Below, in pieces: positions 1-9,193 of a DNA stretch of 56,652 nt (position 1 is its first letter; each line of letters opens with the position of its first letter). The translations under genes and the position numbers were made by a program. The notes beneath the pieces were generated by a model, which saw only the letters and a program-made list of their open reading frames with translations, was not told the origin of the DNA and made no database searches. The stretch is from contig JACRBE010000047.1 of the NCBI GenBank assembly GCA_016213235.1, positions 1 through 56,652 of the forward strand, given 5' to 3'. The DNA is from Chlamydiales bacterium. GTDB lineage: Bacteria > Chlamydiota > Chlamydiia > Chlamydiales > JACRBE01.

Positions 1-610
1 AATGTTTGAGTGAGGTAATAATACCAGCCTGATGATAGCCATCGATCATGTTATTTGCAAAAAGGAGAAAATCCTCTGTCAGATTACCAAAAGAGCGTAT
101 GCCAATTACAGGATTTTTTGGATTGCTATTAATATCAACAACAGGTGCTAAATTCATATTAACTCCTACAGCAAGTAGCTCTTTTCCACTTGCAAAAGCA
201 TTAAGAGTAGCAAGCTTGGGATCGCTTGCCATGCTAAGCGCCCTATTTCCTGGGAAAATAGTAAATCCTTTACTTAGTCGATTAACAGCGCCACCTTCTT
301 GATCTAACGCAATAAAAAGAGGAATGGATCTCCTGTTTTCTTGTGTAAGTTGCTGAAGATTTAAACTTAATGTATATACCTGTTTTGGACTGCTTAATCC
401 ATTCGCCCAATTGTAATAAATAAAACCACCTACGTAATTGCTTTGAATTAAAGTTTTTGCATCATCGTTTACCTCTTTGCCATTAAAATGAACAAGGAGC
501 AATTGACCAACTTTCTCTTCCAAACTTAAATCATCCATGCAGTAAGTAGCAAAACAACCTGCTTGTACTAAATAAGTAATAACAATAAAACACAAAGACT
601 TAAGTGACAT
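1..610 (-). CDS. nagZ: Beta-N-acetylhexosaminidase-like glycoside hydrolase (GH3, NagZ type), N-terminal part
   Basis: Minus-strand frame starting at the ATG at 610-608 and running off the left edge (203 codons visible). A GGAG ribosome site lies just upstream. The N-terminus has a hydrophobic stretch ending in VQAGC, which fits a lipoprotein signal, so the protein is probably exported. After it come DLSLEEKVGQLLLVHF, IALDQEGGAVNRL, FPGNRALSMAS and NLAPVVDINSNPKNPVIG, in the order and spacing of family-3 glycoside hydrolases; the frame stops at the edge in SLKH, where the family normally continues with FPGHG. Such enzymes remove N-acetylglucosamine from peptidoglycan-derived sugars. The catalytic nucleophile Asp would lie outside the window. 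It is divergent from the symporter gene to its right. Confidence 0.85.
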   Translation of the reverse strand, partial: MSLKSLCFIVITYLVQAGCFATYCMDDLSLEEKVGQLLLVHFNGKEVNDDAKTLIQSNYVGGFIYYNWANGLSSPKQVYTLSLNLQQLTQENRRSIPLFIALDQEGGAVNRLSKGFTIFPGNRALSMASDPKLATLNAFASGKELLAVGVNMNLAPVVDINSNPKNPVIGIRSFGNLTEDFLLFANNMIDGYHQAGIITSLKH

Positions 611-786
611 AACATTCTCCAAAACATAGAAAGTCGATACTAGCATGAAGAAGACTTGAGTGGCAATAGTTGATAATTGTAATTTTGTTAAAAATAATTG
701 ATTTTGTTAGTCGTATATTATTTGTGTTTGTTAAAAAAAACACGATTTGATATTACAAAAATTAGAATAATGATTTATTGGTTTAT

Positions 787-2067
787 ATGATTAAAAAGAG
801 AAAATCTCCCTGGGTCGTATTAACTGCTATCGTTTTAGGGATGCTAGCAGGTGTTGCTCTTGGTAAGAATACAGCTATTTTTGGCGTTACCTTTTACTCC
901 GTGTTTGATCTTCTAGGTAAGATGTTTATTAATGCTTTAACACTGATTGTTGTTCCTTTAGTATCTAGCTCGATTATCTCGGGAATTGCAAGAGTAGGTA
1001 ATGAAAAGTCATTCAAGCGAATTGGCGCTAAGATGTTTACCTTTTACTTAGGAACAAGCCTCATTGCCATTTTAATCGGCCTTGTTATGATCAATATCAC
1101 TCACCCGGGAATAGGAAACCAGGAATTAAATCATCTATCGCAAACGGCAGCTAAGTCAGATATCAGCCAGTCTATTCAATCCGATCTTTCCTCTAATTTC
1201 GTTAAAGTCATCATGCAAATTGTGCCATCCAACGTCTTAAGTGCCTTTTCTCATGGTGAAATGTTAGGTCTTATCTTTTTCAGTTTGATCTTTGGTTTTG
1301 CTGTTTCTAAAATCGATGAGTCCTACTCTTCGTTGATTGTAGGATTTTCAAAGGGTATCTTTGATTCCATGATAGTTTTTACTCATATCATCATGAAAGT
1401 ATTACCTTTTGGGGTGTTTTGTCTTGTTGCAAAAGAATTTGCCATTACAGGCTTTGCATCGCTAGTGCCTCTTGTTTATTTCTTTTTGACTGTGCTAGGT
1501 GCGCTTGTTGCATATATGTTCATCGCTCTTCCTTTGCTTTTAAAAGTAATCGCAAGAGTAAAACCTGTACGCCTTTTTAAATCGATGGCCCCAGCGCTTA
1601 TCACTGCATTTTCTACATCTTCTTCTTCTGCAACACTACCTATTACCATCGATTGTGTAGAAAAAAGAGCTGGCGTTTCCAATAAGATTTGCTCCCTTGT
1701 TATTCCCCTTGGAACCTCTATCAATATGGCAGGATCTGCACTTTATGAATGTGTAGCTGCCATGTTTATAGCGCAAGTATATGGGATAGAAATTACCTTT
1801 ACAGTCCAATTTATCGTCGTGATACTAGCCCTGGTTACCTCAATCGGTGTTGCCGGGGTCCCGTCTGCGTCACTCGTTGTAATTATCGTCATATTAAACT
1901 CTATCGGCCTACCAGCAGATGGTATTGGCCTTATCCTGGCAGTAGATCGTATCCTTGATATGTGCCGAACTACCGTTAATGTCTTTAGCGATAGCTGCTG
2001 CGCTATACTCGTTGCCGCGACAGAAGGGGAAAAAGAGATCCTTACCAAAGATGTTTTTACTGAATAA
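787..2067 (+). CDS. Dicarboxylate/amino acid:cation symporter (DAACS/SLC1 family)
   Basis: About 426 residues with eight or more hydrophobic segments, the length and layout of GltP/GltT-type sodium- or proton-coupled glutamate/aspartate carriers. Diagnostic motifs: the serine-rich hairpin STSSSSATLP, then GTSINMAGSALYE in TM7 where most relatives have NMDGT, AGVPSAS in the second hairpin, and DRILDMCRTTVNVFSDS in TM8. The Arg before TTVNV and the Asp in FSDS sit where acidic-amino-acid carriers bind substrate side chain and amino group, so glutamate or aspartate is the likely substrate. The NMAGS variant removes the usual metal-site Asp, so ion coupling may differ. I chose the ATG at 787; a TTG at 778 in the same frame is possible. 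Inner-membrane uptake of host amino acids is the likely role. Confidence 0.88.
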   Translation: MIKKRKSPWVVLTAIVLGMLAGVALGKNTAIFGVTFYSVFDLLGKMFINALTLIVVPLVSSSIISGIARVGNEKSFKRIGAKMFTFYLGTSLIAILIGLVMINITHPGIGNQELNHLSQTAAKSDISQSIQSDLSSNFVKVIMQIVPSNVLSAFSHGEMLGLIFFSLIFGFAVSKIDESYSSLIVGFSKGIFDSMIVFTHIIMKVLPFGVFCLVAKEFAITGFASLVPLVYFFLTVLGALVAYMFIALPLLLKVIARVKPVRLFKSMAPALITAFSTSSSSATLPITIDCVEKRAGVSNKICSLVIPLGTSINMAGSALYECVAAMFIAQVYGIEITFTVQFIVVILALVTSIGVAGVPSASLVVIIVILNSIGLPADGIGLILAVDRILDMCRTTVNVFSDSCCAILVAATEGEKEILTKDVFTE

Positions 2068-2121
2068 TTGATAATCCATAACCATCGTAATTTAGCTGCA
2101 AAACAACAACAAAGGGAATTT

Positions 2122-2571
2122 TTATAGCAGTGCTCTTGAAGAGACAAAAGTAATATATCCCCGTCGCCCACCCTCTCTTGTCCAGAACTTGATCGATTTT
2201 TCAATTCTCTTAAGGCAAAGATATAACTCGTCTATTGTTATTATGGTGGGGGAAAACTCATCGATTGCAACTAGGGAAGGTAACCCAAGCCTCCAGTTGC
2301 AAATATTTTTAACTCTTCCAAAGATATCTTGTTGGGTCTTACTAAGATTGCACTGTAATATTGGAGTAGAAGAGGGGTCCCTTTGTAAATATTTATAATA
2401 AATTAAGAGTTGTTCTACGACGTAGAGCATCTCATAATCACAAAGTCCAGGATCCTCTTGCACATTGGAAAGGAGAGTCCATTCAATATTTTGTAGGACA
2501 TCAAGATATTTCTCTTCGAATGCTGTTGTCATTTGACCACCATAGTTTGAAATTAAAAGGATATTGTCCAT
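2122..2571 (-). CDS. Hypothetical protein, 149 aa
   Basis: Not recognised. A soluble, acidic protein with no signal peptide or membrane segment. It is rich in Leu, Tyr and Ile and looks mostly helical (FEEKYLDVLQNIEW, VVEQLLIYYKYLQ), with a WRLGLPSLVAIDEF stretch in the middle. Start at 2571 is the longest; an internal ATG at 2529 (MTTAFEEKY) is also plausible. It converges with the symporter gene and is separated from the next rightward gene by an AT-rich stretch. Coding is supported by the lack of any competing gene and by its protein-like composition, not by homology. Confidence 0.55.
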   Translation of the reverse strand: MDNILLISNYGGQMTTAFEEKYLDVLQNIEWTLLSNVQEDPGLCDYEMLYVVEQLLIYYKYLQRDPSSTPILQCNLSKTQQDIFGRVKNICNWRLGLPSLVAIDEFSPTIITIDELYLCLKRIEKSIKFWTREGGRRGYITFVSSRALL

Positions 2572-2731
2572 ATATGCTATATTTTTGACAAATAAATGAT
2601 AGCCGGGATGTTTTTGATGAATAGTTAAAACAGTAATAAATAAAATAATCTTTTATTATAAATCACTTTTTTTTATTAATAAATTTGTTTTTTTTCATTA
2701 TGTGCTTAACTTGTGTTATTAAAAGGAGAGA

Positions 2732-3343
2732 ATGATGATTACACCAGCGATTCAAAAAGTTTCTTTAAACTATCAAAATTATTTTGATAATTATGCTCTA
2801 AACCCATGTGCAGATGAACTTACCTGCACTAGCAAACTAGCGGCTCTTGCCATCACTTTTTTTGCAACATGTGCAACAGCAGGATTGTTTTTAATGGGTA
2901 TTGTTATCTATAACAGCTACAATATTGCGACTCGAACAGCTCTAGCCACAACGGCTGGTAATTTAGCCACGCGTACCAGCTCCGTATCTCACTCAGATAA
3001 TTTTACAATACGTCAAGGTATGACACAGGGCGAATTCAAAACAGAGTGTTTAGCATTTGTTAAAGAGCTATTAGAAGAAAATAAGTCTCGAGGAGATCTC
3101 GGGAAACGTTTTACAATGAATCTCAGAAGAAATGGTGACGGTGAGATAGTTCAGCTTTATCTTTTCTTTACAAAGGAAATTACTTTGGGTGTGGCTCGCT
3201 CTGTTTTTCAAGACATTGAACAAGACATTTTAAGGACAGAAGGTTTTAAAATTTCATTTGTTAATACAGATAGACAGCACCGGATGCGCAGCGATCGGGC
3301 TTTTTATAAGGTTGTTTTACGGACTCATAGCATAACAATTTAA
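2732..3343 (+). CDS. Hypothetical membrane-anchored protein, 203 aa
   Basis: Not recognised. An AGGAGAG ribosome site sits immediately before two possible ATGs (2732, 2735). Residues about 35-65 form one hydrophobic span (ALAITFFATCATAGLFLMG), preceded by a short region with two Cys (NPCADELTCTS) and followed by a roughly 135-residue soluble domain with charged and beta-like segments (NLRRNGDGEIVQLYLFFTK). The pattern suggests a single-pass inner-membrane protein. It is followed at once by a strong hairpin terminator shared with the convergent MFS gene. Confidence 0.6.
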   Translation: MMITPAIQKVSLNYQNYFDNYALNPCADELTCTSKLAALAITFFATCATAGLFLMGIVIYNSYNIATRTALATTAGNLATRTSSVSHSDNFTIRQGMTQGEFKTECLAFVKELLEENKSRGDLGKRFTMNLRRNGDGEIVQLYLFFTKEITLGVARSVFQDIEQDILRTEGFKISFVNTDRQHRMRSDRAFYKVVLRTHSITI

Positions 3344-3359
3344 AACTTTTATACGTAAT

Positions 3360-3397
3360 AGAGATCTACTTGTGTTAGCAAGTAGATCTCTTTCCTT
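3360..3397. terminator. Bidirectional intrinsic terminator between convergent genes
   Basis: Perfect 13-bp stem (3360-3372 with 3379-3391, AGAGATCTACTTG and its complement), 6-nt loop, followed by TTCCTTTTT. It lies in the 55-bp gap between the 203-aa membrane protein gene and the convergent MFS gene, so it can end both transcripts. Confidence 0.85.
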
Positions 3398-3398
3398 T

Positions 3399-4691
3399 TT
3401 AAGGAAGCGCAGATGGATCATGTGCTTTATGTTTTGTATCTTTAATGCCAATTAAACAAATGAGAGCAAACACAAGGAATATCGGAATTAATAAAAAAGC
3501 CATCTTGTATGCATGAACGGAAAAAATTCTGGCTCCATTCAGCATTTGTCCTGTCCAGTAAGTGTCCAGGATTTTTCCGGCAAGCGGATCTGAAATGGCT
3601 CCAAAAAGAGCATCAAATGCATTCATAAAACCAATCGCTGTAGCTGCAATAACAGGAGCATGACGCTCTTGTATCATCGTAAAGCATAGCAGGAAGCTAC
3701 TGATGGAAAATCCAAATAAAAATAACATCATCGTAAGTAGAGGTTGGAAGAATACGGGAGCATAAATAACGATACTAATGGTGATTAAAGAAGATACAGT
3801 TCCCCAAAACATCACAAGCTTTCTTTTGCCTATCCAATCAGAAAACCATCCAAAGATAGGAGCTCCAACTGCAAAACCAATAAATATTAAAGAAACAGCC
3901 TGCGCTGCTAAATTGTGGGTAAGTGCATAAGCATCTTTAATATAAGATACACCCCAAAGGCCGCCAAATACCATTACAGGAGCAAAAGCGCATCCGCTAT
4001 AAAGAGAAAGAAGCCAGGATTGAGAATTGGTTAAAATCTTTTTTAAACTCTTGAGGATGGAAGCTTTTTCAGAAGAAAATTTCTTTTCTAGGCGCTTTTC
4101 AGGGGAAGCATCCCTTACAACCATTAAGAAGAGTAGCGCTAAGCCAAATCCCACAAGCGCGATTACTTCCATTACGCTTCGCCAAGAGGATAATTCAATC
4201 AATGCAGAAAGGGGCGCCTGGCCACCTACTGCGCCTAGCATCGCAAGAGTCATCATGAGTCCCGCCATAAGAGCAAATTGTCTTGGAGGGAACCAGGTAG
4301 AGGTGAGCTTTAAACAATTGATAGCAGCAAAAGCAGCTCCGGCTCCCGCAATAAAGCGACCTAAACAAGCAACGATTAAAGTGTCAGATCTTGCAAAAAT
4401 AAATGCACCAAGAGCACATACAGCAATAGAGAGTGTAGTTACTTTTCGAGGTCCAAATCGATCAATCAAAAGACCTGCCGGAATTTGCAGAATAAGGTAT
4501 GCATAAAAATAGGAAGCCGCAAGATTGCCAAGGTCAGTACCATTAATGTGAAAAGCATCCATTAAGGTAGAAGTCATGATACTTGGAGAAATTTCTATAG
4601 CATATTTGTAAAACATAAACCCGGCGCTCAGTAGCCATATGGTCCATGCATGAAAATAAAGTTTTACCTTTTTTGAACGAGTGGCACTCAT
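3399..4691 (-). CDS. MFS transporter, 430 aa
   Basis: Twelve hydrophobic segments and the major-facilitator signature LLIDRFGPRKV in the loop between helices 2 and 3 (about residues 72-83), with a second half-signature GWFSDWIGKRK in the matching loop of the C-terminal half. The N-terminus (WTIWLLSAGFMFYKYAIEISPSIMTSTL) resembles the anion:cation / hexuronate-galactonate branch. Substrate cannot be told from sequence. It is divergent from the histidine-decarboxylase-like gene with 118 bp between the start codons, so the two could share control. Confidence 0.85.
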   Translation of the reverse strand: MSATRSKKVKLYFHAWTIWLLSAGFMFYKYAIEISPSIMTSTLMDAFHINGTDLGNLAASYFYAYLILQIPAGLLIDRFGPRKVTTLSIAVCALGAFIFARSDTLIVACLGRFIAGAGAAFAAINCLKLTSTWFPPRQFALMAGLMMTLAMLGAVGGQAPLSALIELSSWRSVMEVIALVGFGLALLFLMVVRDASPEKRLEKKFSSEKASILKSLKKILTNSQSWLLSLYSGCAFAPVMVFGGLWGVSYIKDAYALTHNLAAQAVSLIFIGFAVGAPIFGWFSDWIGKRKLVMFWGTVSSLITISIVIYAPVFFQPLLTMMLFLFGFSISSFLLCFTMIQERHAPVIAATAIGFMNAFDALFGAISDPLAGKILDTYWTGQMLNGARIFSVHAYKMAFLLIPIFLVFALICLIGIKDTKHKAHDPSALP

Positions 4692-4809
4692 AAAATCCCT
4701 ACAACAGTTATTGTTTTAAAGATAATAAAACAGCTCCTTGTATTATGAAAAGAGATTTTTCTTTACAAATTTTTTATTTGGTGCATAACGTGAAGTATGA
4801 GGATAGCAT

Positions 4810-5973
4810 ATGCGCACAGGAATAAAAGAATTAGACCGTCTTTATGCCGAGTTCCAGAAGGCAGCAAAAAAAATGGTTGGGTATCCGATTCATCAGGCCT
4901 TTGATTATTCCAAATTATTTCATTTTTTACAGTTTCATATTAATAACTTAGGCGATCCATTTCTTGATAGTTGGCATTATAAAATCAATACATTAAAAAT
5001 CGAAAAAGAAGTAATAGATCACGTAGCAAAACTATTCCATGCCCCAAAGGATAATTATTGGGGTTATGTTACAAATGGGGGAACAGAGGGCAATTTATAT
5101 GGTCTTTATGTAGCTCGTGAATTGCATCCGGAGGGTGTTGTGTTTTATTCCGATCAAACACACTATAGCGTGCCAAAAAATTTACGACTACTCAGAATGC
5201 GAGGAGTAAAAGTCAAATCACAACCAAATGGAGAGGTGGATTATCAAGCGTTGCAACATGCTATTATCCATGAAGAGAAAACTCCGATTATTTTAGCTAA
5301 TATTGGCACCACGATGCGAGGTGCTGTAGATGATGTTGCTAAAATCAAAGAGATTTTATCTGATTTGAATATAGAAAAATATTACATCCACTGCGATGCG
5401 GCATTCTTTGGTATGATTCTTCCTTTTATTTCAGAACTCGAGTCACAATTTTTTGATTTTAGACTTGGTATAGATAGTATGGCTATCAGCGGCCATAAAA
5501 TGATTGGCACGCCAATGCCTTGCGGTATAGTGCTGGTTAATAAAACGCATGTAGATCAAGTGGGGTCTTATATCGAATACACAGGATCTAAAGATAATAC
5601 TATTTCAGGATCCCGTAATGGATTAACACCTCTATTTTTATGGTATGAGTTAAATTATAATAAGCGTGGCAATCTGGTAGAAGTAACAAAAGATTGTCTT
5701 AAGAGAGCAGGTTATGCTCTAAAAAAATTTAATGATGCTGGCATTGAAGCTTGGCGAAATAAAAACTCTATCATTGTTGTTTTTCCAAGACCTAGCGATA
5801 AGATCATTAAAAAATGGCAACTTGCTGTAGAGGGGGACATTGCACATATGATTACGCTCCCTCATTTATCGTATAAGGTAATTGATCAAGTGGTAGCGCA
5901 AGTGGTGTCCGATTTAAAAACGAATTCTAATAAGAAACAGACAAGAAAAAAAAGACCTACACACTCCTCTTAA
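4810..5973 (+). CDS. hdc: Pyridoxal-phosphate group II decarboxylase, histidine decarboxylase-like
   Basis: 387 residues. The fold-type I decarboxylase motifs are complete: VTNGGTEGNLYG near residue 88 (phosphate site), the His of SDQTHYS (H118, ring stacking), IHCDAAFFG (D196 and A198 against the cofactor) and SGHKMIGTP (K230, Schiff base). DPFLDSWHY and the C-terminal SRNGL are as in bacterial PLP-type histidine decarboxylases, which turn histidine into histamine plus CO2 and, with an exchanger, can consume protons. The gene lies 15 bp upstream of an MHS-type MFS carrier in the same direction. A related substrate is possible, since substrate choice in this family rests on few residues. Confidence 0.8.
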   Translation: MRTGIKELDRLYAEFQKAAKKMVGYPIHQAFDYSKLFHFLQFHINNLGDPFLDSWHYKINTLKIEKEVIDHVAKLFHAPKDNYWGYVTNGGTEGNLYGLYVARELHPEGVVFYSDQTHYSVPKNLRLLRMRGVKVKSQPNGEVDYQALQHAIIHEEKTPIILANIGTTMRGAVDDVAKIKEILSDLNIEKYYIHCDAAFFGMILPFISELESQFFDFRLGIDSMAISGHKMIGTPMPCGIVLVNKTHVDQVGSYIEYTGSKDNTISGSRNGLTPLFLWYELNYNKRGNLVEVTKDCLKRAGYALKKFNDAGIEAWRNKNSIIVVFPRPSDKIIKKWQLAVEGDIAHMITLPHLSYKVIDQVVAQVVSDLKTNSNKKQTRKKRPTHSS

Positions 5974-5988
5974 GTTAGGAAAAATAGG

Positions 5989-7281
5989 ATGAGTTTTTCA
6001 AAAAAAGAACAGAGAAACGTTTTATTTGCAGTATCGATAGGTAATCTCTTAGAGTGGTATGAAATTTACCTCTATGTTTACTGGGCGCCTATTATTGGAA
6101 AACTCTTTTTTCAACAAGACAATTCAGATGGTGGTATTTCTAGCTTAACAAAAACGTTCCTGATTTTTGCAATGGGTTTTTTAGCACGACCTATCGGTGG
6201 CTTATTTTTTGGAAGACTAGGAGATTTAGTTGGTAGAAAAAAATCATTAATTCTATCTCTTATTATCATGGTAATACCAACATTTGTGACAGGGTTACTG
6301 CCAACTTATGAGCAAATCGGCAAGTATGCACCATTTATCTTAGTCGCCATGCGTATTTTACAATCCTTTCCCGCTGGTGGAGAATTGCCAGGGGCCTTTT
6401 GTTATTTATATGAGAGCTCTAAAGCAACAAATAGAAGATTTTTTTGTAGCTGGGGGGCTTTTGGTTATCAGATAGGAATTTTAATTAGCACGCTTGAATG
6501 TTTTCTCTTGGAAAGATTCTTATCTGTAGAAGATCTTATTCAATGGGGATGGAGATTTTCTTTTCTAGTCGGAGGTCTTATTGGGCTATGTGGTCTGTAT
6601 TTACGTTATAAGTTACATGAAACCCCTCTATATCGAGAAATGGAAACACATTTAAAAGTAGTAAGAGAACCAATATTAGGAGTGCTTTATAAATATAAAA
6701 GGCAAATCTTCATGGGTATTTTGTTTTGCGCACTAAACTCTTCTTCCTTTTACCTACTGTCTGTGAATTTCCCTGTCTTATTTGGGAAAGTGCTCGGAAC
6801 CCCCTATTCCAGTAATTTGATTGTTACTTCTCTGCTAATTATTTTAGTCACTGTACCCCTCCCACTTTTCGGTATGTTAGCAGATAGATATGACAATAAA
6901 AAAATACTCATCTCCTCTACGATTGCAATACTTGTTTTATTATATCCACTCTATCTTTCCATTACCTATTCTTCTGTAGTGTTCATGGGAATAATCATGC
7001 TTCTTTTTAGCTTGTTGTTTACCTGCCTCTCTGCTCTTATTCCCTTTATACTAGCTGATCTTTTTCCAACTTATGTCCGTTTTACTTGTGTTGGAGTGAG
7101 CTTTAATATGGTAGATGCAGTGATTGGAGGATTTACACCAGTTATTGCATTATACTTATTGAATATCACAGGAAAAGACGCTTCCTTTTGCTGGTTTTTA
7201 ATGATATGTGCCCTACTTTCCCTTTGTGGTTATCTCATGATGAAGAAAAAACATCCGATAGAAGATAAAACAAATACTTAA
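5989..7281 (+). CDS. MFS transporter, metabolite:H+ symporter type (MHS/ProP-like)
   Basis: 430 residues with twelve hydrophobic helices. The start GNLLEWYEIYLY is the signature of the metabolite:H+ symporter branch (ProP, ShiA, KgtP), followed by GFLARPIGGLFFGRLGDLVGRKKSL, whose GRLGDLVGRKK is the MFS loop 2-3 motif, and FPAGGELPG in helix 5. It follows the decarboxylase by 15 bp with its own AGGAAAA site, so the two are probably one transcript and the carrier may import the amino acid or export the amine. That link is inferred from position; the classical histidine/histamine exchangers belong to another family. Confidence 0.83.
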   Translation: MSFSKKEQRNVLFAVSIGNLLEWYEIYLYVYWAPIIGKLFFQQDNSDGGISSLTKTFLIFAMGFLARPIGGLFFGRLGDLVGRKKSLILSLIIMVIPTFVTGLLPTYEQIGKYAPFILVAMRILQSFPAGGELPGAFCYLYESSKATNRRFFCSWGAFGYQIGILISTLECFLLERFLSVEDLIQWGWRFSFLVGGLIGLCGLYLRYKLHETPLYREMETHLKVVREPILGVLYKYKRQIFMGILFCALNSSSFYLLSVNFPVLFGKVLGTPYSSNLIVTSLLIILVTVPLPLFGMLADRYDNKKILISSTIAILVLLYPLYLSITYSSVVFMGIIMLLFSLLFTCLSALIPFILADLFPTYVRFTCVGVSFNMVDAVIGGFTPVIALYLLNITGKDASFCWFLMICALLSLCGYLMMKKKHPIEDKTNT

Positions 7282-7354
7282 AAATTTTAATTGCTCAATT
7301 TTCTTAGCCCCGTTATACATTGATAATTACTTATAGCTATCTTTAGGAGCCATT

Positions 7355-8230
7355 ATGAAATTATCATGGATTACCGGAATAAAGTTGACTGTTGTATGTT
7401 TACTGGGACAACTGGGCATCTCTTCCACTGCTAGTGCAGTGTTTTTTCCTTATCCACCACCAACATTTACGTACCTTTTAACGTCTGAAGATTATGATCA
7501 ATATTCTGTTGTATCGTATATCAATTTGATTGCTTTTGCAGAGATTTTACCACATGTTTATACGAATATTCCCGGTATCTTCACTTCTTCGCCGTTTAAT
7601 CCAAGTCTTCTTACCCCGGTAAATATCCCTTTTACTCAAGGTGAGATACAAAATTTTCAAGCCCAGATCAGCGCTGCTATTGATGCAATGTATCGTGTTG
7701 TTATGACAATTACGGTACCACCCGGAGCAAACAGAAACTTTGTGATTAATGCTCTTGCTGCTATTTCACAAAATATTGCTTTCAATAATTTTAATGGGGT
7801 AAGAACAGCTTTAACTGCATTATTAACTCAGATGAACTATTGGGCTGTAGAATTTAGCAATAACCAAGTGGGAGCTCCTCCTCTTGCTCCACCAAACCTC
7901 CTTGTTCCTCCAATCCGAAGTCAACCAACGCATTTACAAGCATATCTTTGGATATATTGCGTATATAGTATAGCGTATCAAATTATTCCCGGTGCTACAT
8001 TGTCACAGTTAATCAGCTGGTATAGTAGTACACAATTCCAAAAAGGGCTTCGACTTGCTATTGATAACATTATTCCTATGCAAATTTTTCCGGATAGTAC
8101 CGTGCACCTAGCATTCCAGAGTTATGACTTTGTAAATAATGCAATAGCTCGCGGCACTTTTACAGAGCGAACACTCAATCAGGTCATGCCTCCTTTGCGA
8201 CAGGCTTTTTGGCAACTTACGCCTAAATAA
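7355..8230 (+). CDS. Hypothetical secreted protein, 291 aa
   Basis: Not recognised. A clear Sec signal peptide: basic MKLSWITGIK, hydrophobic core, and a cleavage site near residue 28 after STASA. An AGGAG site precedes the ATG. The mature part is rich in Pro, Asn, Gln and aromatic residues, starts with a Pro/Tyr-rich patch, has few charges, and has a Pro-rich linker in the middle (GAPPLAPPNLLVPP). It ends 60 bp before the MOMP-like start. Periplasmic, outer-membrane or exported location is likely. Confidence 0.65.
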   Translation: MKLSWITGIKLTVVCLLGQLGISSTASAVFFPYPPPTFTYLLTSEDYDQYSVVSYINLIAFAEILPHVYTNIPGIFTSSPFNPSLLTPVNIPFTQGEIQNFQAQISAAIDAMYRVVMTITVPPGANRNFVINALAAISQNIAFNNFNGVRTALTALLTQMNYWAVEFSNNQVGAPPLAPPNLLVPPIRSQPTHLQAYLWIYCVYSIAYQIIPGATLSQLISWYSSTQFQKGLRLAIDNIIPMQIFPDSTVHLAFQSYDFVNNAIARGTFTERTLNQVMPPLRQAFWQLTPK

Positions 8231-8290
8231 CGATATGTGAAAAAAAATGAGAAAATAAAAACAAACAAACTTATAACAGGTATCATAGTT

Positions 8291-9142
8291 ATGAAAAAAT
8301 TAGTATACGGAGCAATCTTTTCTCTTACTTGTGCAAGTCTTTCAGCTCTTCCTGTTGGCAACCCTTCCGAGTCGAGTCTTATGAAGGAAGGTGTATGTTG
8401 GCAAAAAGGGGACGATGGAGTGCGCCATCCTTGGCTAGATCACTTTAGTATCCGTGCAGGGTATTATGGAGATTTTGAGTTTAACAGACATACAAAAGTA
8501 TCCCAAGATGTTTCTCATCAGCATATGAATAGAACATCGATTTATACTAATGCTGGATACTTAGCTTTTAACTTTTATGACTGCGTAGATCTATTTACTA
8601 CGCTCGGAGTATCTAAAATCTATATGCAAGGTGATGCTGCTGTGTTTGGAAGCGGCGCTGCAGGTCAATGGCTGGATATGGAAACTAATTCAGACTTTTC
8701 TTGGAGCGTTGGAGCAAGGGCAACCCTTTTCCAATATGCAGGGATGTCGATTGGATTAGAGGGTCAATATTTTGCTACAAGTCCTGATCTGTCACGCATT
8801 ACACAAGCTGCAGCCTTTACTACTTATCATTCTTTTGATCTAAGTTATAGTGACTGGCAAGTGGGCCTTGGAGTGTCTTATAAGATCGATGCTGTTATTC
8901 CAACGATACCCTACCTTGCTATAAAATGGTCTCAAGTAAATATAGACATGGATAATTTTAATTTAGCTAAAGCACTTCCTAATACACTCTTTGATTTGAC
9001 GCTTTATAATCTAAATAGCCAAAGACACTTGGGATATGCAGCCGGGGTCTCTTTCCTGGACTCTGAGGAAATTAGCGTAACAGTAGAAGCTTCGTTTATC
9101 GATTCGAAAGCTCTCTATGCCAATTTTCAACTTCGCTTCTAA
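8291..9142 (+). CDS. Chlamydial MOMP/OmpA-like outer membrane porin
   Basis: 283 residues from the ATG at 8291, where a signal peptide begins (MKKLVYGAIFSLTCASLSA). An upstream in-frame start would bury that signal, so I reject it. The mature N-terminus LPVGNPSESSLMKEG and the following SIRAGYYGDFEFNR correspond to LPVGNP, SLM and RVGYYGDF of chlamydial major outer membrane proteins. The rest alternates polar and aromatic residues as in a beta-barrel (GAGQWLDMETNSDFSWSVGAR, broken here for length) and ends in FQLRF with a terminal Phe. It is shorter than classical MOMP (about 390), as seen in multi-copy porin families of environmental chlamydiae. Role: outer-membrane pore or structural protein. 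A strong terminator follows. Confidence 0.8.
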   Translation: MKKLVYGAIFSLTCASLSALPVGNPSESSLMKEGVCWQKGDDGVRHPWLDHFSIRAGYYGDFEFNRHTKVSQDVSHQHMNRTSIYTNAGYLAFNFYDCVDLFTTLGVSKIYMQGDAAVFGSGAAGQWLDMETNSDFSWSVGARATLFQYAGMSIGLEGQYFATSPDLSRITQAAAFTTYHSFDLSYSDWQVGLGVSYKIDAVIPTIPYLAIKWSQVNIDMDNFNLAKALPNTLFDLTLYNLNSQRHLGYAAGVSFLDSEEISVTVEASFIDSKALYANFQLRF

Positions 9143-9162
9143 TAGTGATTTCATAATGATCA

Positions 9163-9193
9163 AACAAACCCATCTCTTACAGATGGGTTTGTT
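9163..9193. terminator. Intrinsic terminator after the MOMP-like gene
   Basis: Perfect 13-bp stem (9163-9175 with 9181-9193, AACAAACCCATCT and complement) with a 5-nt loop, 20 bp after the MOMP-like stop. The right arm ends in GGGTTTGTT, giving only a short U-rich tail. The rest of the gap up to the adaptor gene (9194-9471) holds nothing I recognise. Confidence 0.7.

Noticed and set aside
1743..2204. Minus-strand open frame of 153 codons
   Set aside because: Mostly antisense to the symporter gene, which is clearly real.
4027..4506. Plus-strand open frame of 159 codons opposite the MFS gene
   Set aside because: Antisense shadow of a membrane protein; no ribosome site and no motif.
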